This document shows, piece by piece, positions 1 to 8,649 of a stretch of DNA of 64,000 nucleotides (position 1 is the first letter of the stretch; the number at the start of each line of letters is the position of its first letter). This stretch comes from Phycisphaerales bacterium. GTDB lineage: Bacteria; Planctomycetota; Phycisphaerae; UBA1845; UTPLA1. The notes under the pieces are model-generated. The model did not search any database. It had not been told where the DNA came from and saw only the letters and a list, made by a program, of their open reading frames with translations. A program made the position numbers and the translations under genes. Location of the stretch: contig JAKSDK010000448.1 in the NCBI GenBank assembly GCA_022360095.1, forward strand, positions 248,001-312,000, in the 5' to 3' direction.

Positions 1-308
1 CGGAGGGGACGGCCGGATACGGATTGGCCATGTTGCAGAGCAGCGAATGGATAAGGGTCCGACTGGCTCAGTGGTCCTTCGCTGGCTTGGATCGCTCGAA
101 CGTTTTTTTCGAGCAGCCTTTCCCGCAATGGTCCGGGTCGAATCGTCGCTGAATGACGTTCGTCGATCGCATGCCAAGCTTGCCGCGTCCGCATGCGATC
201 TTGTCAGAACAGTGGCCGGGGCCGCCCGGTCAAATCGAGGGCCCTTGCTCATCCTGGGGCCTGAAGGTTTGAACGGGTGCCCCTGGCCGTCAACGAAGGA
301 GTACGTCC
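1..308. other. Upstream region of lexA, no supported gene
   Basis: I find no credible coding region before lexA. An open frame starting at 47 reads through into the lexA region in another frame and has no family resemblance. A 7-bp hairpin (94-100 pairing with 108-114) is present; its loop contains the T run, so it is not a standard terminator. The lexA ribosome binding site AAGGAG lies at 296-301. Confidence 0.5.
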
Positions 309-995
309 ATGCCGCCGAAACGCCGCAAAACCACCAAGTCGAGCAGACCCTCACCCAAACGCACCCGATCGCGTATGAAGCGGACGACGCGGCCCGCCAC
401 GCCGCGCCAGACCGAAATCCTGACCTTCGTCCGCAATTATGCACACAAGCATGGCTATTCCCCGACCTACGACGAAATCGCCGTCGAGTTCAGCATCTCC
501 AAGGTCACCGTCTTCGAACATCTCAACACGCTCGAAGGAAAAGGCCTGCTCCGCCGCGAGAAGCACAAGGCTCGCTCTTTGCACCTGGCGGAGCATCTTG
601 AGCTTCCCGACGACAAACCGTCATGTTTGCCACTCGTCGGCCGAATCGCCGCAGGCGCCCCGATCGAAGCCATCGAAGACAGAGAAGTGCTCGACCTTGA
701 AAGCCTCTTTTTGTCCCGGCACGAGGTCTATGTCCTTCAGGTCAAAGGGGACAGCATGATCGAAGACCAGATCGCCGACGGGGACTACGTCGTCGTGGAA
801 AAACGGAAAACACCCTACAACGGCGAAGTGGTCGTCGCCTACCTCGACGAGGATGAGGAAGCCACGCTCAAACGCTATTACCGCGAGAAAGGCCGTATTC
901 GTCTCCAACCGGCAAACAGTGCTTATAAGCCAATCTATGCCACGTCGGTCGACATCCAGGGCATCGTCATCGGAGTGATTCGACGCGTCAATTGA
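309..995 (+). CDS. lexA: LexA repressor (SOS regulator, S24 autoprotease)
   Basis: This is a 228-residue LexA. It represses DNA-damage genes and cleaves itself when RecA filaments form. A winged-helix DNA-binding domain (about residues 30-90, starting TPRQTEIL) is followed by the S24 peptidase domain. The cleavage site is Ala115-Gly116 in GRIAAGAP, the catalytic Ser is S149 in KGDSM, and the Lys is K188 in ATLKRY. The ATG is fixed by AAGGAG seven bases upstream. The N terminus carries about 28 extra, very basic residues (MPPKRRKTTK...) ahead of the usual LexA start, which could add nonspecific DNA contacts (inference). The gene is convergent with the topoisomerase gene, with a hairpin terminator between them. 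I did not identify a LexA operator. Confidence 0.95.
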   Translation: MPPKRRKTTKSSRPSPKRTRSRMKRTTRPATPRQTEILTFVRNYAHKHGYSPTYDEIAVEFSISKVTVFEHLNTLEGKGLLRREKHKARSLHLAEHLELPDDKPSCLPLVGRIAAGAPIEAIEDREVLDLESLFLSRHEVYVLQVKGDSMIEDQIADGDYVVVEKRKTPYNGEVVVAYLDEDEEATLKRYYREKGRIRLQPANSAYKPIYATSVDIQGIVIGVIRRVN

Positions 996-998
996 AAA

Positions 999-1020
999 CC
1001 CCGGGCAGGCTTGCCCGGGA
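999..1020. terminator. Bidirectional hairpin terminator between lexA and top6A
   Basis: CCCGGGCA (1000-1007) pairs with TGCCCGGG (1012-1019) around a GGCT loop. The plus strand continues ACTTTAATTAA and the minus strand continues GGTTTTC, so it can serve both convergent genes. Its stem and loop match the hairpin at 3602-3623. Confidence 0.8.
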
Positions 1021-1038
1021 CTTTAATTAATATCTTCC

Positions 1039-2193
1039 TCAGTCCAGCCACTTGCCCCGTTGCTTCAACTTCTGCGGCACATACGACTCCGTCACGAAGC
1101 TGATGCTCTTCGTCAGCAACGACTCGACTTCCATCTTGAAGCCCTGCTTGAGCATCTGGGCGAATTCCTTTTCCCAGTCCTTCTTACCCTTGAACCAGGG
1201 GTAGTTCAGGATCTGCTTCGAGCGCTTGATGTCCTTGTCGTCGATGGCAATCTTCACGTCGTCGGTCAAGCCGAACTCCTCAAAATCACGGCTGCGGACG
1301 CCGATAAACTTCGCGTCCGGCACGGCCATACGCTTCGATTCGAAAGCCAGATTGATCGAGCCCTGCTTGATGACGGAGTAGATGTAATACCCCCAAGGGT
1401 CATTATCCAGAAGACAATAGACAGGCAGCTTCAATTCCTTGTGCATGCGATGCAGCAGACGGCGTACACCGCGCGGCGGCTGACCGCCGCCGTGCGTCAG
1501 GATGCAGTTGTTCTTCTTCCAGAACTTGTCCTCGTTAAACCGTTGCCAGACCGTGTCTTTTTCGACGTGCAGGATGAACTTCGCCTCGCATTTTTTCAAC
1601 TGAAACACATCCGGTTCGACGATGCTGGGAATGCCCATGCCCCCGGCGCCCATGCGGCGCAGGTCGATCTCATCTCCCTGACTGACGACGGTCAGATTGC
1701 CGGCGATGTTTCCCCGGCTGCTGGCGTAGACGTGGAGCTCTTCGCGCAGCGATTCCAACGCGACCTCCAGGTCCTCGATGATCGGGTCGCTTTCTTTCTG
1801 ATCGTCGAACGTCTTCTCCTTCGTCCCGGGGATCGTGTGCTTACTGAGATAGTACAGACCTCGAATGCTGACGTTCTTGTCCTCGTCGATCAGCTTCTTA
1901 CATCCGCTGGCGATCAGCAGCGTCTGCATGAAGCTCTTGGCCTTGTTCAGGTCGAAAAAATTGCGCGTCGCCGTCTTGTTGCCCATTTCGATGATGCGCT
2001 TCGACTTGCTGTACTTGGCATTGGACAGCGTGCGCAGCGGAATCTTGATCGCCGGATCCTTTTTCTTCGATGCCGTCGTCCCCACCGACTCGGCCAAACC
2101 AACGATCTTGCCGGCCGTGGGTGATTTCTTGCGGCGCGATGTGTTTTTCTTCGCAGCTGCTTTTTTCTTCGTTGCGGTTTTCTTCTTTGCCAT
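1039..2193 (-). CDS. top6A: DNA topoisomerase VI subunit A (Spo11/Top6A-like)
   Basis: This 384-residue protein resembles the DNA-cleaving A subunit of type IIB topoisomerase (Top6A/Spo11). The winged-helix CAP part holds the catalytic tyrosine region RGLYYLSK (Y114/Y115, the second Tyr aligning with the Spo11 nucleophile). The Toprim domain has E211 in VEKDTVWQR and the acidic motif D263-N-D265 in LLDNDPWGYYIYS, as in archaeal TDADPYG. Residues 1-48 form a Lys/Ala-rich tail (KKKTATKKKAAAKK) resembling histone H1-like bacterial tails. Start: GGGAG just upstream of the ATG. The B (ATPase) subunit normally needed for activity is not adjacent: downstream is lexA on the other strand and upstream is a divergent aminotransferase. 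It may be encoded elsewhere. Confidence 0.88.
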   Translation of the reverse strand: MAKKKTATKKKAAAKKNTSRRKKSPTAGKIVGLAESVGTTASKKKDPAIKIPLRTLSNAKYSKSKRIIEMGNKTATRNFFDLNKAKSFMQTLLIASGCKKLIDEDKNVSIRGLYYLSKHTIPGTKEKTFDDQKESDPIIEDLEVALESLREELHVYASSRGNIAGNLTVVSQGDEIDLRRMGAGGMGIPSIVEPDVFQLKKCEAKFILHVEKDTVWQRFNEDKFWKKNNCILTHGGGQPPRGVRRLLHRMHKELKLPVYCLLDNDPWGYYIYSVIKQGSINLAFESKRMAVPDAKFIGVRSRDFEEFGLTDDVKIAIDDKDIKRSKQILNYPWFKGKKDWEKEFAQMLKQGFKMEVESLLTKSISFVTESYVPQKLKQRGKWLD

Positions 2194-2451
2194 CCGTGGT
2201 TCTCCCTAAATGCTGTATTCAGGCCCATCAAGTCAGCATTATTTCGTACATTACGCCCATTTTCTAGTGACAAATCCACGACCGCAATCTGGCGGAGCTT
2301 TATGCAAGGGTGCATATAAATATTCTACGCCTCGCGCTCGCGTTTCACGCTTCCGCGTGCTTTATCGCTCCGGCATACGCGGATATACTACGACAAAACA
2401 ACATGAGTTAGCTCAAGAAATGGCAACGGCGACTTTCTGGAGGATTTCATC

Positions 2452-3588
2452 ATGACGAAGCTACGATTATTCACCCCCGGTCCCACCATGGTCAGCCCCG
2501 AGGCGATGTTGGCGATGGCCCAGCCTTTGGATCATCACCGCACCGCCGGTTTCCGTGAAACGCTTAAACAATGCGTGGAACTCCTGCAATACACGCTACA
2601 GACCAAAACAACGCCCATGGTCGTCACCGGCAGCGGAACCGCCGCGATGGAAGCGGGCATCCTCGGCTGCTGCAAGCCGGATGCCAAGACACTGGTCTGT
2701 CATTCCGGAAAATTCGGCGAGCGTTGGCGGGACATCCTCGCACGATTCAATCTGCCCCACGTTGAATATCAACTCGAATACGGCCAAGGCTTCAAGGCCG
2801 AAGCCCTTGCCCAAAAGTTCAAGGAGAATTCGGACATCAAGGCGGTCATCTTCGTTCATTCTGAAACGAGCACGGCCGCGGTCAGCGAAGCCCAGGGTAT
2901 GGCGAAGGTCTGCCGTGATCATGGTGCGTTGTGCCTCGTCGATGGCATCACCTCGATCGGCACCATCCCGTTCAAAATGGACGAGTGGGGCATCGATGTG
3001 GCCGTCACCGGCTCGCAAAAGGCCATGATGCTTCCACCAGGGCTCGGAATCATCGCCGTCAGCGATCGAGCCTGGGAGGTGATCGATTCGCATCAGGCTC
3101 CGACGTACTACAACGATTTGAAAGCCTATCGCAAGAGCATCGAGAAGTCCGACACGCCCTACACCCCGAACAATCAGATGATCAGCGGCCTGAAGTTCAC
3201 ACTGACCCAAATCAAGGAAACCGGGCTTGAAAACGTCTGGGCCAAGTCGGCACTGTTGGCCAAAGCTACGCGAACCGCCGTCGAGGCGTTGGGCCTGAAA
3301 CTGTTCGCCTCGGACCCCGTCGACTCTGTCACGGCCGTCGCCGTCCCAGGGGGCGTCGACGAAGCTCGATTGCGCAAGGACATGCGATCGAAATACGGTA
3401 TCCACTGTGCCGGCGGGCAGGGCTCGATGAAAGGCGAGATCATCCGCCTAAACCACATGGGTTATGTTGACGAGGTGGACACCCTCGGTGCGATCGCGGC
3501 CCTGGAATGGACACTGGCCGAGCAAGGGTACAAGTTCGAGTTGGGCACAGGCATCACGGCATTCAGCAAAGTGATTCAAGCAAACTAA
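2452..3588 (+). CDS. Class V PLP-dependent aminotransferase (alanine/serine-glyoxylate type)
   Basis: This 378-residue protein is a class V aminotransferase of the serine/alanine-glyoxylate or serine-pyruvate group. The N-terminal FTPGPTMVSP, the TGSGTAAMEA substrate/cofactor loop, D164 in LVDGITS (pyridine nitrogen contact) and the Schiff-base lysine K190 in VTGSQKAMMLPPG are all present. The C terminus has the typical RLNHMGYVDEVD. Exact amino donor and acceptor cannot be read from sequence; related proteins act in photorespiration-like glyoxylate metabolism, purine catabolism or serine synthesis. GGAGG at 2439-2443 fixes the ATG. It is divergent from top6A across a 258-bp spacer and ends in its own strong terminator, so it is probably monocistronic. 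Confidence 0.88.
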   Translation: MTKLRLFTPGPTMVSPEAMLAMAQPLDHHRTAGFRETLKQCVELLQYTLQTKTTPMVVTGSGTAAMEAGILGCCKPDAKTLVCHSGKFGERWRDILARFNLPHVEYQLEYGQGFKAEALAQKFKENSDIKAVIFVHSETSTAAVSEAQGMAKVCRDHGALCLVDGITSIGTIPFKMDEWGIDVAVTGSQKAMMLPPGLGIIAVSDRAWEVIDSHQAPTYYNDLKAYRKSIEKSDTPYTPNNQMISGLKFTLTQIKETGLENVWAKSALLAKATRTAVEALGLKLFASDPVDSVTAVAVPGGVDEARLRKDMRSKYGIHCAGGQGSMKGEIIRLNHMGYVDEVDTLGAIAALEWTLAEQGYKFELGTGITAFSKVIQAN

Positions 3589-3601
3589 CACTTACGAAAA
3601 G

Positions 3602-3628
3602 CCCCGGGCAGGCTTGCCCGGGGTTTCT
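3602..3628 (+). terminator. Rho-independent terminator of the aminotransferase gene
   Basis: CCCCGGGCA (3602-3610) pairs with TGCCCGGGG (3615-3623) around GGCT and is followed by TTTCTTC. Core and loop are the same as in the lexA terminator. Confidence 0.88.
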
Positions 3629-3965
3629 TCAGCCCTTCACCAAACGACCGCGCTTTCCATCAGTCGCTTCGACTTGTGAATTCCGCAATGCGACCACGTC
3701 TGTAGGGAATTAGAATATGTGATCTCTCCGCGCAAACCCGGCGAGTCATCCGACGTACATACACCATGAGCCAGAAAATGAGCAAGATCAGTCGAACGCT
3801 GCGCGACGCAAAAAGTTCTCATCCATCACGAAAAACGCTAGAATGAAAACACGGGCGGTAAGACGATCAAACTGCCTGCCTCGGCGTTCGACATGCTCGA
3901 CGCCGGTGAATCGAAGGCTTCCTAAGCACATTCCATCCAGACGACACTCAAGTAAGGAGTCCATC
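3629..3965 (+). promoter_or_regulatory. Upstream region of the double-UGA gene with a candidate promoter
   Basis: I see no gene here. A weak sigma70-like pair, TTCTCA (3816-3821) and TAGAAT (3839-3844) with 17-bp spacing, is the best promoter candidate. AAGGAG at 3954-3959 sits six bases before the ATG at 3966 and is a strong ribosome binding site. Confidence 0.35.
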
Positions 3966-6533
3966 ATGCTGAAGCGATCCCTGTTTACGGCGTTACTCAC
4001 CGCCGCCGTTTGCTCCGGCTGGAGCGCCTCACTTTGCGCAGGTTCGGCGTCCAACGAAAAAACGAGAGACAAAGCCGGCAAGAAAGCCCCGAAAACCGGG
4101 GACACGGCGCCGGTGTTCGAACTGAAAATGCTGGATCGCGAAAAATCGGTGGCACTTCGAGACTTCAACGGAAAGCGCCCCGTGATCCTGTTCTTCGGCA
4201 GCTACACGTGACCGCCCTTCTTACGCCAGGTTGGCGTAATGGAGCAGTTGTATCAGGACAACAAGGACATCGCCGAGTTTTACATCGTTTACATCACGGA
4301 AGCCCACGCGAGCGACAGTTCCTGGCCGGTCGGCTACGCCAAGGAAATGGGGATCAAGAAACATACGAACTTCGGCGAACGCTGCGCCGTTGCGGACAAA
4401 CTCGTCAAAGACAAGAAGCTGACCATCCCCTGCCTGATCGACAACATGGACGATACCGTGTCGAAAGCGTATCGGGCCTGGCCGGACCGTGTTTACCTCG
4501 TCGGCAAGGACGGCAAACTCGGCGTCGCGTCCGGCCCCGGACCTTGGGGATTCAAGCCCGGTCTCACAGCAGTCGAGAAGTGGCTGGCCGAGTATCGGAA
4601 GGGAGTTCGTTCCACCAAGCCCGATCTTGAAGCGGCGTCCGAAACGGGTGAGAAAGGCGAAATCAAGATCACCGGGGATTTCCGCGAGCTGCGCCGCGAA
4701 CTCAAAAAGCACTACCGGCGCGCGAACTACAAGAAAGCAATGAAACTCGCTCGAAGGATGCACGAACAGCGTCCGAACGATCTCGACACGCTCTACAACC
4801 TCGCTTGCCTGCATTGCCTGCTCGGTCAAAAAGCCAAGGCCTACGCCTGGCTGCAGAAGGCTGTCGACGCCGGATACGGTGATGAAAAACATCTTCTGAA
4901 TGATTGGGATTTCAAGACCATTCGCTCAGAAGATCGTTTTCGAAAGATTATCAAATACATTCGAGAAGGGAATGAGGACGAGGAACTCGCGGATTCCCCT
5001 CCAGCAATCCCTAACGACCAGAAACCCGCAATCCGCGAATCCGAGGTCTACGCCGAATCAAAAACCGGCAGAAAAAAAACGCGTGCAACTGACTCGGTTC
5101 TGGACGGCCGGAAACGATCCTTCATCATCGTGGGGTATTCCACGTCCTACGCCTGGCCTGCCATGCTGCAGGACATGCTTGACGCGCATACCGACGGCGA
5201 CCGTCTTTATCATGTGCTGAATGCGGTGGTCGGAGGCTCGCCGGTCAGGACATGGATTGCCGAAGCCTCGACCGATGCCTACGAGCGAACGTTCGGGGCC
5301 ATGGTGAAGGATTTCTTCGGCCCTGACGCACGCCTTCGCGGCGATGCCCCTGAGCCAACCGTCGCACTTTGCCAGCAGTCCTTGCAGGCGACGCGAACGC
5401 GCAAAGGCCCCGTTAAGACGGTGGACGATCTTGACGGCATCCGGATCGGCGCAGACGCGTTGGAATCGCTGGCAACACACCTGAACGACGAGGGCGTCGA
5501 AAAAGTCTACATCGCGATGCACATCTATAAAGAGGGCTATGAACCGGAGGTCGGCAATGAGCGGTTCGCGCTCAAGGCCCTGCTTGGGCGAGGGCATGAC
5601 TTTATCTTCGAGGGTCCCGATTTGTGGTCGCTGACGATCGGGCGACACCCAGGGGCCTTCACCGAGGATCGGCTTCACCCCAACGAGGACGGCATGAAGA
5701 TCATGGCTGAGGGGTGGTATCGCACCATTGCCGGCTCCGACGCGCGCGAAGACGTCATCGAAGCCATGCACGATCGCGATTATGACGTCGAAAAAATGAT
5801 GCGTGAATATCGCCGCTGGCGACGGGACGGAAACGTCGCCACGAAGAAAAAAGAGCAATACCGAGCACGCCTTGGGCTTGAAAGCGAAAAGGTCAAGGTT
5901 GTGGACGGCAAAACATACCTCTGGGCGGCCGCCGGACGAGGCGGAAACTTCAAGTGGTACGACTTCACGGGCTCGCCGATTCCCGCAAAAGACCTGCAAT
6001 ACGGCATCGGGAAGGACCGAATCCGAGCGATCGACGACCCGTTTTTTGTGGACCCCGACGACCCGCGTTTGCTCGCACTGCCGCCGAGTCGCTATCGCCC
6101 CAACGAACGCCCTGAGGACAATGACGACATCATGGTGATCGGCTACGCCCACGGTGACGACGTCCGCGCGTATCCCGCGGCGCTGCTCGACCACCACGAA
6201 TTGGTCAACGACCGGATCGGCGGCAAGCCCGTCACGGTGGGGTGGTGACCGCTCGCCAACCTGTCCGTCGTGTACGGACGTGAAAACGGAGAAGAGACCG
6301 ACGAGTTTGGCGTCAGCGGCTATGTTTACAGGAACGTGTTTCTTATCTTCGATCGGGAAACGGAAAGCCTCTGGTATCCGCTGGACGACAAACAGTGGAC
6401 GGCCATCTCAGGTCCTCGCAAAGGCGACACCATCCCCTTCATGCAGAAACCGGCTCCCGTCCCGCTCGGCGAGTGGCGCAAGAAGCATCCAAAGACGGTC
6501 GTCTTACTCGGCCCCAAGAATGAAATTGAGTGA
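3966..6533 (+). CDS. Candidate double-selenocysteine fusion protein: deiodinase-like redoxin, TPR, SGNH-like, DUF3179
   Basis: One frame runs 855 codons if two internal UGA codons (4209-4211, codon 82; 6246-6248, codon 761) are read through. Residues 1-26 look like a signal peptide. Residues 41-215 form a redoxin domain whose active site reads FFGSYT-U-PPFLRQV, matching the iodothyronine deiodinase FGSCT-U-PPF site; YITEAHASDSSWPV further on is also deiodinase-like. A TPR-like segment follows (about 238-331). Next is an SGNH-hydrolase-like domain (about 385-590) with GYSTS near S392 and DRLHP (D568, H571). The C terminus (about 640-855) is a full DUF3179 domain: DVRAYP, HELVND, GGKPV, then GW-U-PLA where the family has a CPLC motif, then GVSG, FDRETESLW and GEWRKKHP. 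SECIS-like hairpins follow both UGAs. Reading Sec is inference. The alternative is two nonsense mutations, which the conserved sequence after each UGA makes unlikely. The redox substrate is unknown; deiodinase homology need not mean thyroid-hormone chemistry. Confidence 0.85.
4209..4239 (+). promoter_or_regulatory. UGA (Sec82) and SECIS-like hairpin 1
   Basis: The UGA at 4209-4211 is followed by TTACGCC (4221-4227) pairing perfectly with GGCGTAA (4233-4239) around the loop AGGTT. Sixteen bases separate the UGA from the loop and the loop's second base is G. Both fit the described bacterial SECIS consensus (about 16-37 nt, a G in the first two loop bases). Confidence 0.75.
6246..6279 (+). promoter_or_regulatory. 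UGA (Sec761) and SECIS-like hairpin 2
   Basis: The UGA at 6246-6248 is followed by GTCCGT (6263-6268) pairing with ACGGAC (6274-6279) around the loop CGTGT. Twenty bases separate the UGA from the loop, whose second base is G. This also fits the bacterial SECIS pattern, and it lies inside the DUF3179 coding sequence. Confidence 0.7.
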
Positions 6534-6567
6534 CACAGGCGCCTGTGCGGCGTGGACGGTTTCCGTA

Positions 6568-6573
6568 TAGAAT
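6568..6573 (+). promoter_or_regulatory. Candidate -10 box placed for a leaderless der transcript
   Basis: TAGAAT (within TATAGAAT) ends six bases before the der ATG at 6580, and no Shine-Dalgarno sequence precedes the ATG. Transcription from this -10 box would begin at about the start codon. No convincing -35 box is visible. Confidence 0.4.
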
Positions 6574-6579
6574 CCGGGC

Positions 6580-7920
6580 ATGTCACTCCCGATGGTTGCC
6601 ATTGTCGGCCGCCCCAACGTGGGCAAAAGCTCGCTGCTCAACATGCTCGCGCGGCGGCGGGTCAGCATCGTCGACCCGACCGCAGGCGTTACGCGCGACC
6701 GGGTCAGCGTCGTCATCGAACACGAGGAGCGATACTTCGAGCTGGTCGATACAGGCGGCTACGGCATCGAAGACCACGACAATCTCACCGACCACGTCGA
6801 AAACCAAATTCGCTACGCCATCGCAGGCGCCTCCCTCATCCTGTTCGTGGTGGATCTCCTGGAGGAAATCACACCACTGGACGAAGAAGTCGCAAAATTG
6901 CTCCGGGGAATCCGTCCACCGGTCCAATTGGTGGCAAACAAGGCCGATAGTGCAATCCAGGAGCAACAGGCAGGAACACTTGTGTCGCTTGGATTCGGTG
7001 AACCCATCAGTATTTCAGCCCTGCACGGCCACCATCGGCGTGAATTGACGGAACGAATCTTCAACTTACTCGGCAACGAGGTTGGTTCAGACGCACCGAG
7101 CCCGGTCCTGAAACTCGCCCTCGTCGGTCGACGGAACGTGGGGAAAAGCACGTTTATCAACGCACTCGCCGGGGGGGAACGCGTGATCGTCAGCGAAGTC
7201 CCGGGCACGACCCGAGATTCGGTGGATGTCCGCTTCGAAAGATCCGGCCGCACTTTCATCGCCATTGACACGGCCGGCTTGAAGAAAAAGCGAAAGCACA
7301 AAAACGACATCGAATATTACGGCTATACACGAGCCCTGGCGTCGATTCGCCGAGCGGATGTCGCATTGTTCTTGATCGATTCGACCGTGCCGATCAGTGA
7401 AGTCGATAAGAAGCTGGCTCAGTTCATCGTGAATGAATACAAACCCTGTGTGCTGGTGGTGAACAAATGGGATCTGGCGAAGGGGCGTGCCGGCGCGGAG
7501 TCCTATGCCGATTATCTGGAAAAATCACTGCCGCACCTGGCGTATGCCCCACTGGCGTTCACGACGGCAACAGAGGGCCGAAACATTCATTCCACGATTG
7601 ACGTCGCTCAGAGTCTTTTCAAACAAGCCCAAACGCGCGTGACGACCGGCCAGCTCAACCGGGCAATCGAGACGGTTCTGGCCGCCTATCCGCCGTCGGC
7701 GAACAAGCACGGCGCGCAACCGAAAATCTATTACGCGACTCAGGTATCGATTTGTCCACCCACCATCGTATTGTTCGTGAATAACCCGGCTCTGATGCGT
7801 GAGACGTATCGCCGGTTTGTCGAGAAGCGCATCCAGGAAACTTTACCGTTCGAAGAGACGCCGCTACGATTAGTATGGCGGGCACGCGAAGGTCAGAGTC
7901 GCGCAAAAGCGGCAGAATAA
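6580..7920 (+). CDS. der: Ribosome assembly GTPase Der (EngA)
   Basis: This 446-residue protein is the double-GTPase Der, which acts in maturation of the 50S ribosomal subunit. The first G domain has GRPNVGKSS (residues 10-18), DTGG and NKAD (120-123). The second has GRRNVGKST (183-191), DTAG and NKWD (295-298). A KH-like C-terminal domain follows. Length is normal for the family. The ATG at 6580 is used here; an in-frame ATG at 6592 (MVAIVG) is the alternative. It starts 46 bases after the double-UGA gene on the same strand, but the TAGAAT just upstream suggests its own promoter. Confidence 0.95.
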   Translation: MSLPMVAIVGRPNVGKSSLLNMLARRRVSIVDPTAGVTRDRVSVVIEHEERYFELVDTGGYGIEDHDNLTDHVENQIRYAIAGASLILFVVDLLEEITPLDEEVAKLLRGIRPPVQLVANKADSAIQEQQAGTLVSLGFGEPISISALHGHHRRELTERIFNLLGNEVGSDAPSPVLKLALVGRRNVGKSTFINALAGGERVIVSEVPGTTRDSVDVRFERSGRTFIAIDTAGLKKKRKHKNDIEYYGYTRALASIRRADVALFLIDSTVPISEVDKKLAQFIVNEYKPCVLVVNKWDLAKGRAGAESYADYLEKSLPHLAYAPLAFTTATEGRNIHSTIDVAQSLFKQAQTRVTTGQLNRAIETVLAAYPPSANKHGAQPKIYYATQVSICPPTIVLFVNNPALMRETYRRFVEKRIQETLPFEETPLRLVWRAREGQSRAKAAE

Positions 7921-7954
7921 CATACATTCGCGCTGCTGTTGGGAGTCGGATGGG

Positions 7955-8479
7955 GTGAGCATCGAATTTCATTGCGAACACTGTAACAAACCCATCAAGG
8001 CGCTGGAATCCACGGCCGGACGCAATGGAAAGTGTCCGCACTGCAAAGGGCTCAACTATATCCCGTTACCCAAGGACGAAGTCGGCGAGCTGCCGCTGGC
8101 GCCGATCGATGAAGAGTTTGAGCGGCGCCGAAAACGGGCTGCGTCTGAAGATGCGGCGATTCAGCGAAATCTGCTGCACGATCGCTCCGCGCCCGGTGAA
8201 ACCGGCCGTCAACGATCACGCAATCTCGATGTCGCAGCGACCGGCACGGTACTGTCAAGAAAGCAAGTCACCTCACTGATTGTCTCCTTCATCGAGGCCA
8301 TGAGCCAGGGCAACCTGAACAAGGCCAATCAACTGTCAGGCCAGTTATCGAGCCAACAGTCCATGGTCCGCAAGATCCTGGACGAAATGATGACGGAGGA
8401 CCTCACAGGATATGGCTTGCCGACCCTCCCTCGGCCGGTCCTGATCGGGTTTTTGAAGCAATTACGCAATAAAACGTAA
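7955..8479 (+). CDS. Zinc-ribbon protein of unknown function
   Basis: This 174-residue soluble protein begins with a CxxC...CxxC zinc ribbon (EFHCEHCNKPIKA and GKCPHCKGLNYIPLP), common in planctomycete proteins. A charged linker (EEFERRRKR) and a helical C-terminal region of about 70 residues with no recognised fold follow. The start is a GTG with GGGAG about ten bases upstream; the ATG just before it runs at once into a stop. It lies 34 bases downstream of der and may be cotranscribed. No function is assigned. Confidence 0.75.
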   Translation: MSIEFHCEHCNKPIKALESTAGRNGKCPHCKGLNYIPLPKDEVGELPLAPIDEEFERRRKRAASEDAAIQRNLLHDRSAPGETGRQRSRNLDVAATGTVLSRKQVTSLIVSFIEAMSQGNLNKANQLSGQLSSQQSMVRKILDEMMTEDLTGYGLPTLPRPVLIGFLKQLRNKT

Positions 8480-8649
8480 TTCCCTGGGGAATAACGTTGG
8501 CATGGCTCCGGTAATAGCTATGTTCCGAACCCGTGTGATCCCGGCGACAAGTCCCCTAAATGTCGCCGAAGAGCCAAAATCCCGCCATGTGGGTTTGGGG
8601 TTCTCAAATTGCCGTATATGATCCTCTAGTGGCAGGCTAGACTCATACC

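Noticed and set aside
94-114. Hairpin with a T-rich loop as a terminator
   Set aside because: The T run is inside the loop rather than after the stem.
47-601. Open frame ahead of and overlapping lexA
   Set aside because: It overlaps lexA in another frame, has no family resemblance and no ribosome binding site.
1060-2124. Long plus-strand frame opposite top6A
   Set aside because: It is the shadow of a well-supported gene, with low-complexity composition typical of antisense reading in GC-rich DNA.
5058-6197. Minus-strand frame opposite the double-UGA gene
   Set aside because: Antisense to conserved SGNH-like/DUF3179 coding sequence; no domain or ribosome binding site.
3966-6533. Reading the interval as two or three separate or broken genes (3966-4211, 4239-6248, 6270-6533)
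   Set aside because: The short pieces end at UGA inside conserved motifs, the frame is unbroken and both UGAs have SECIS-like hairpins. One selenoprotein gene explains all of it better, though genome-level proof of Sec machinery is needed.
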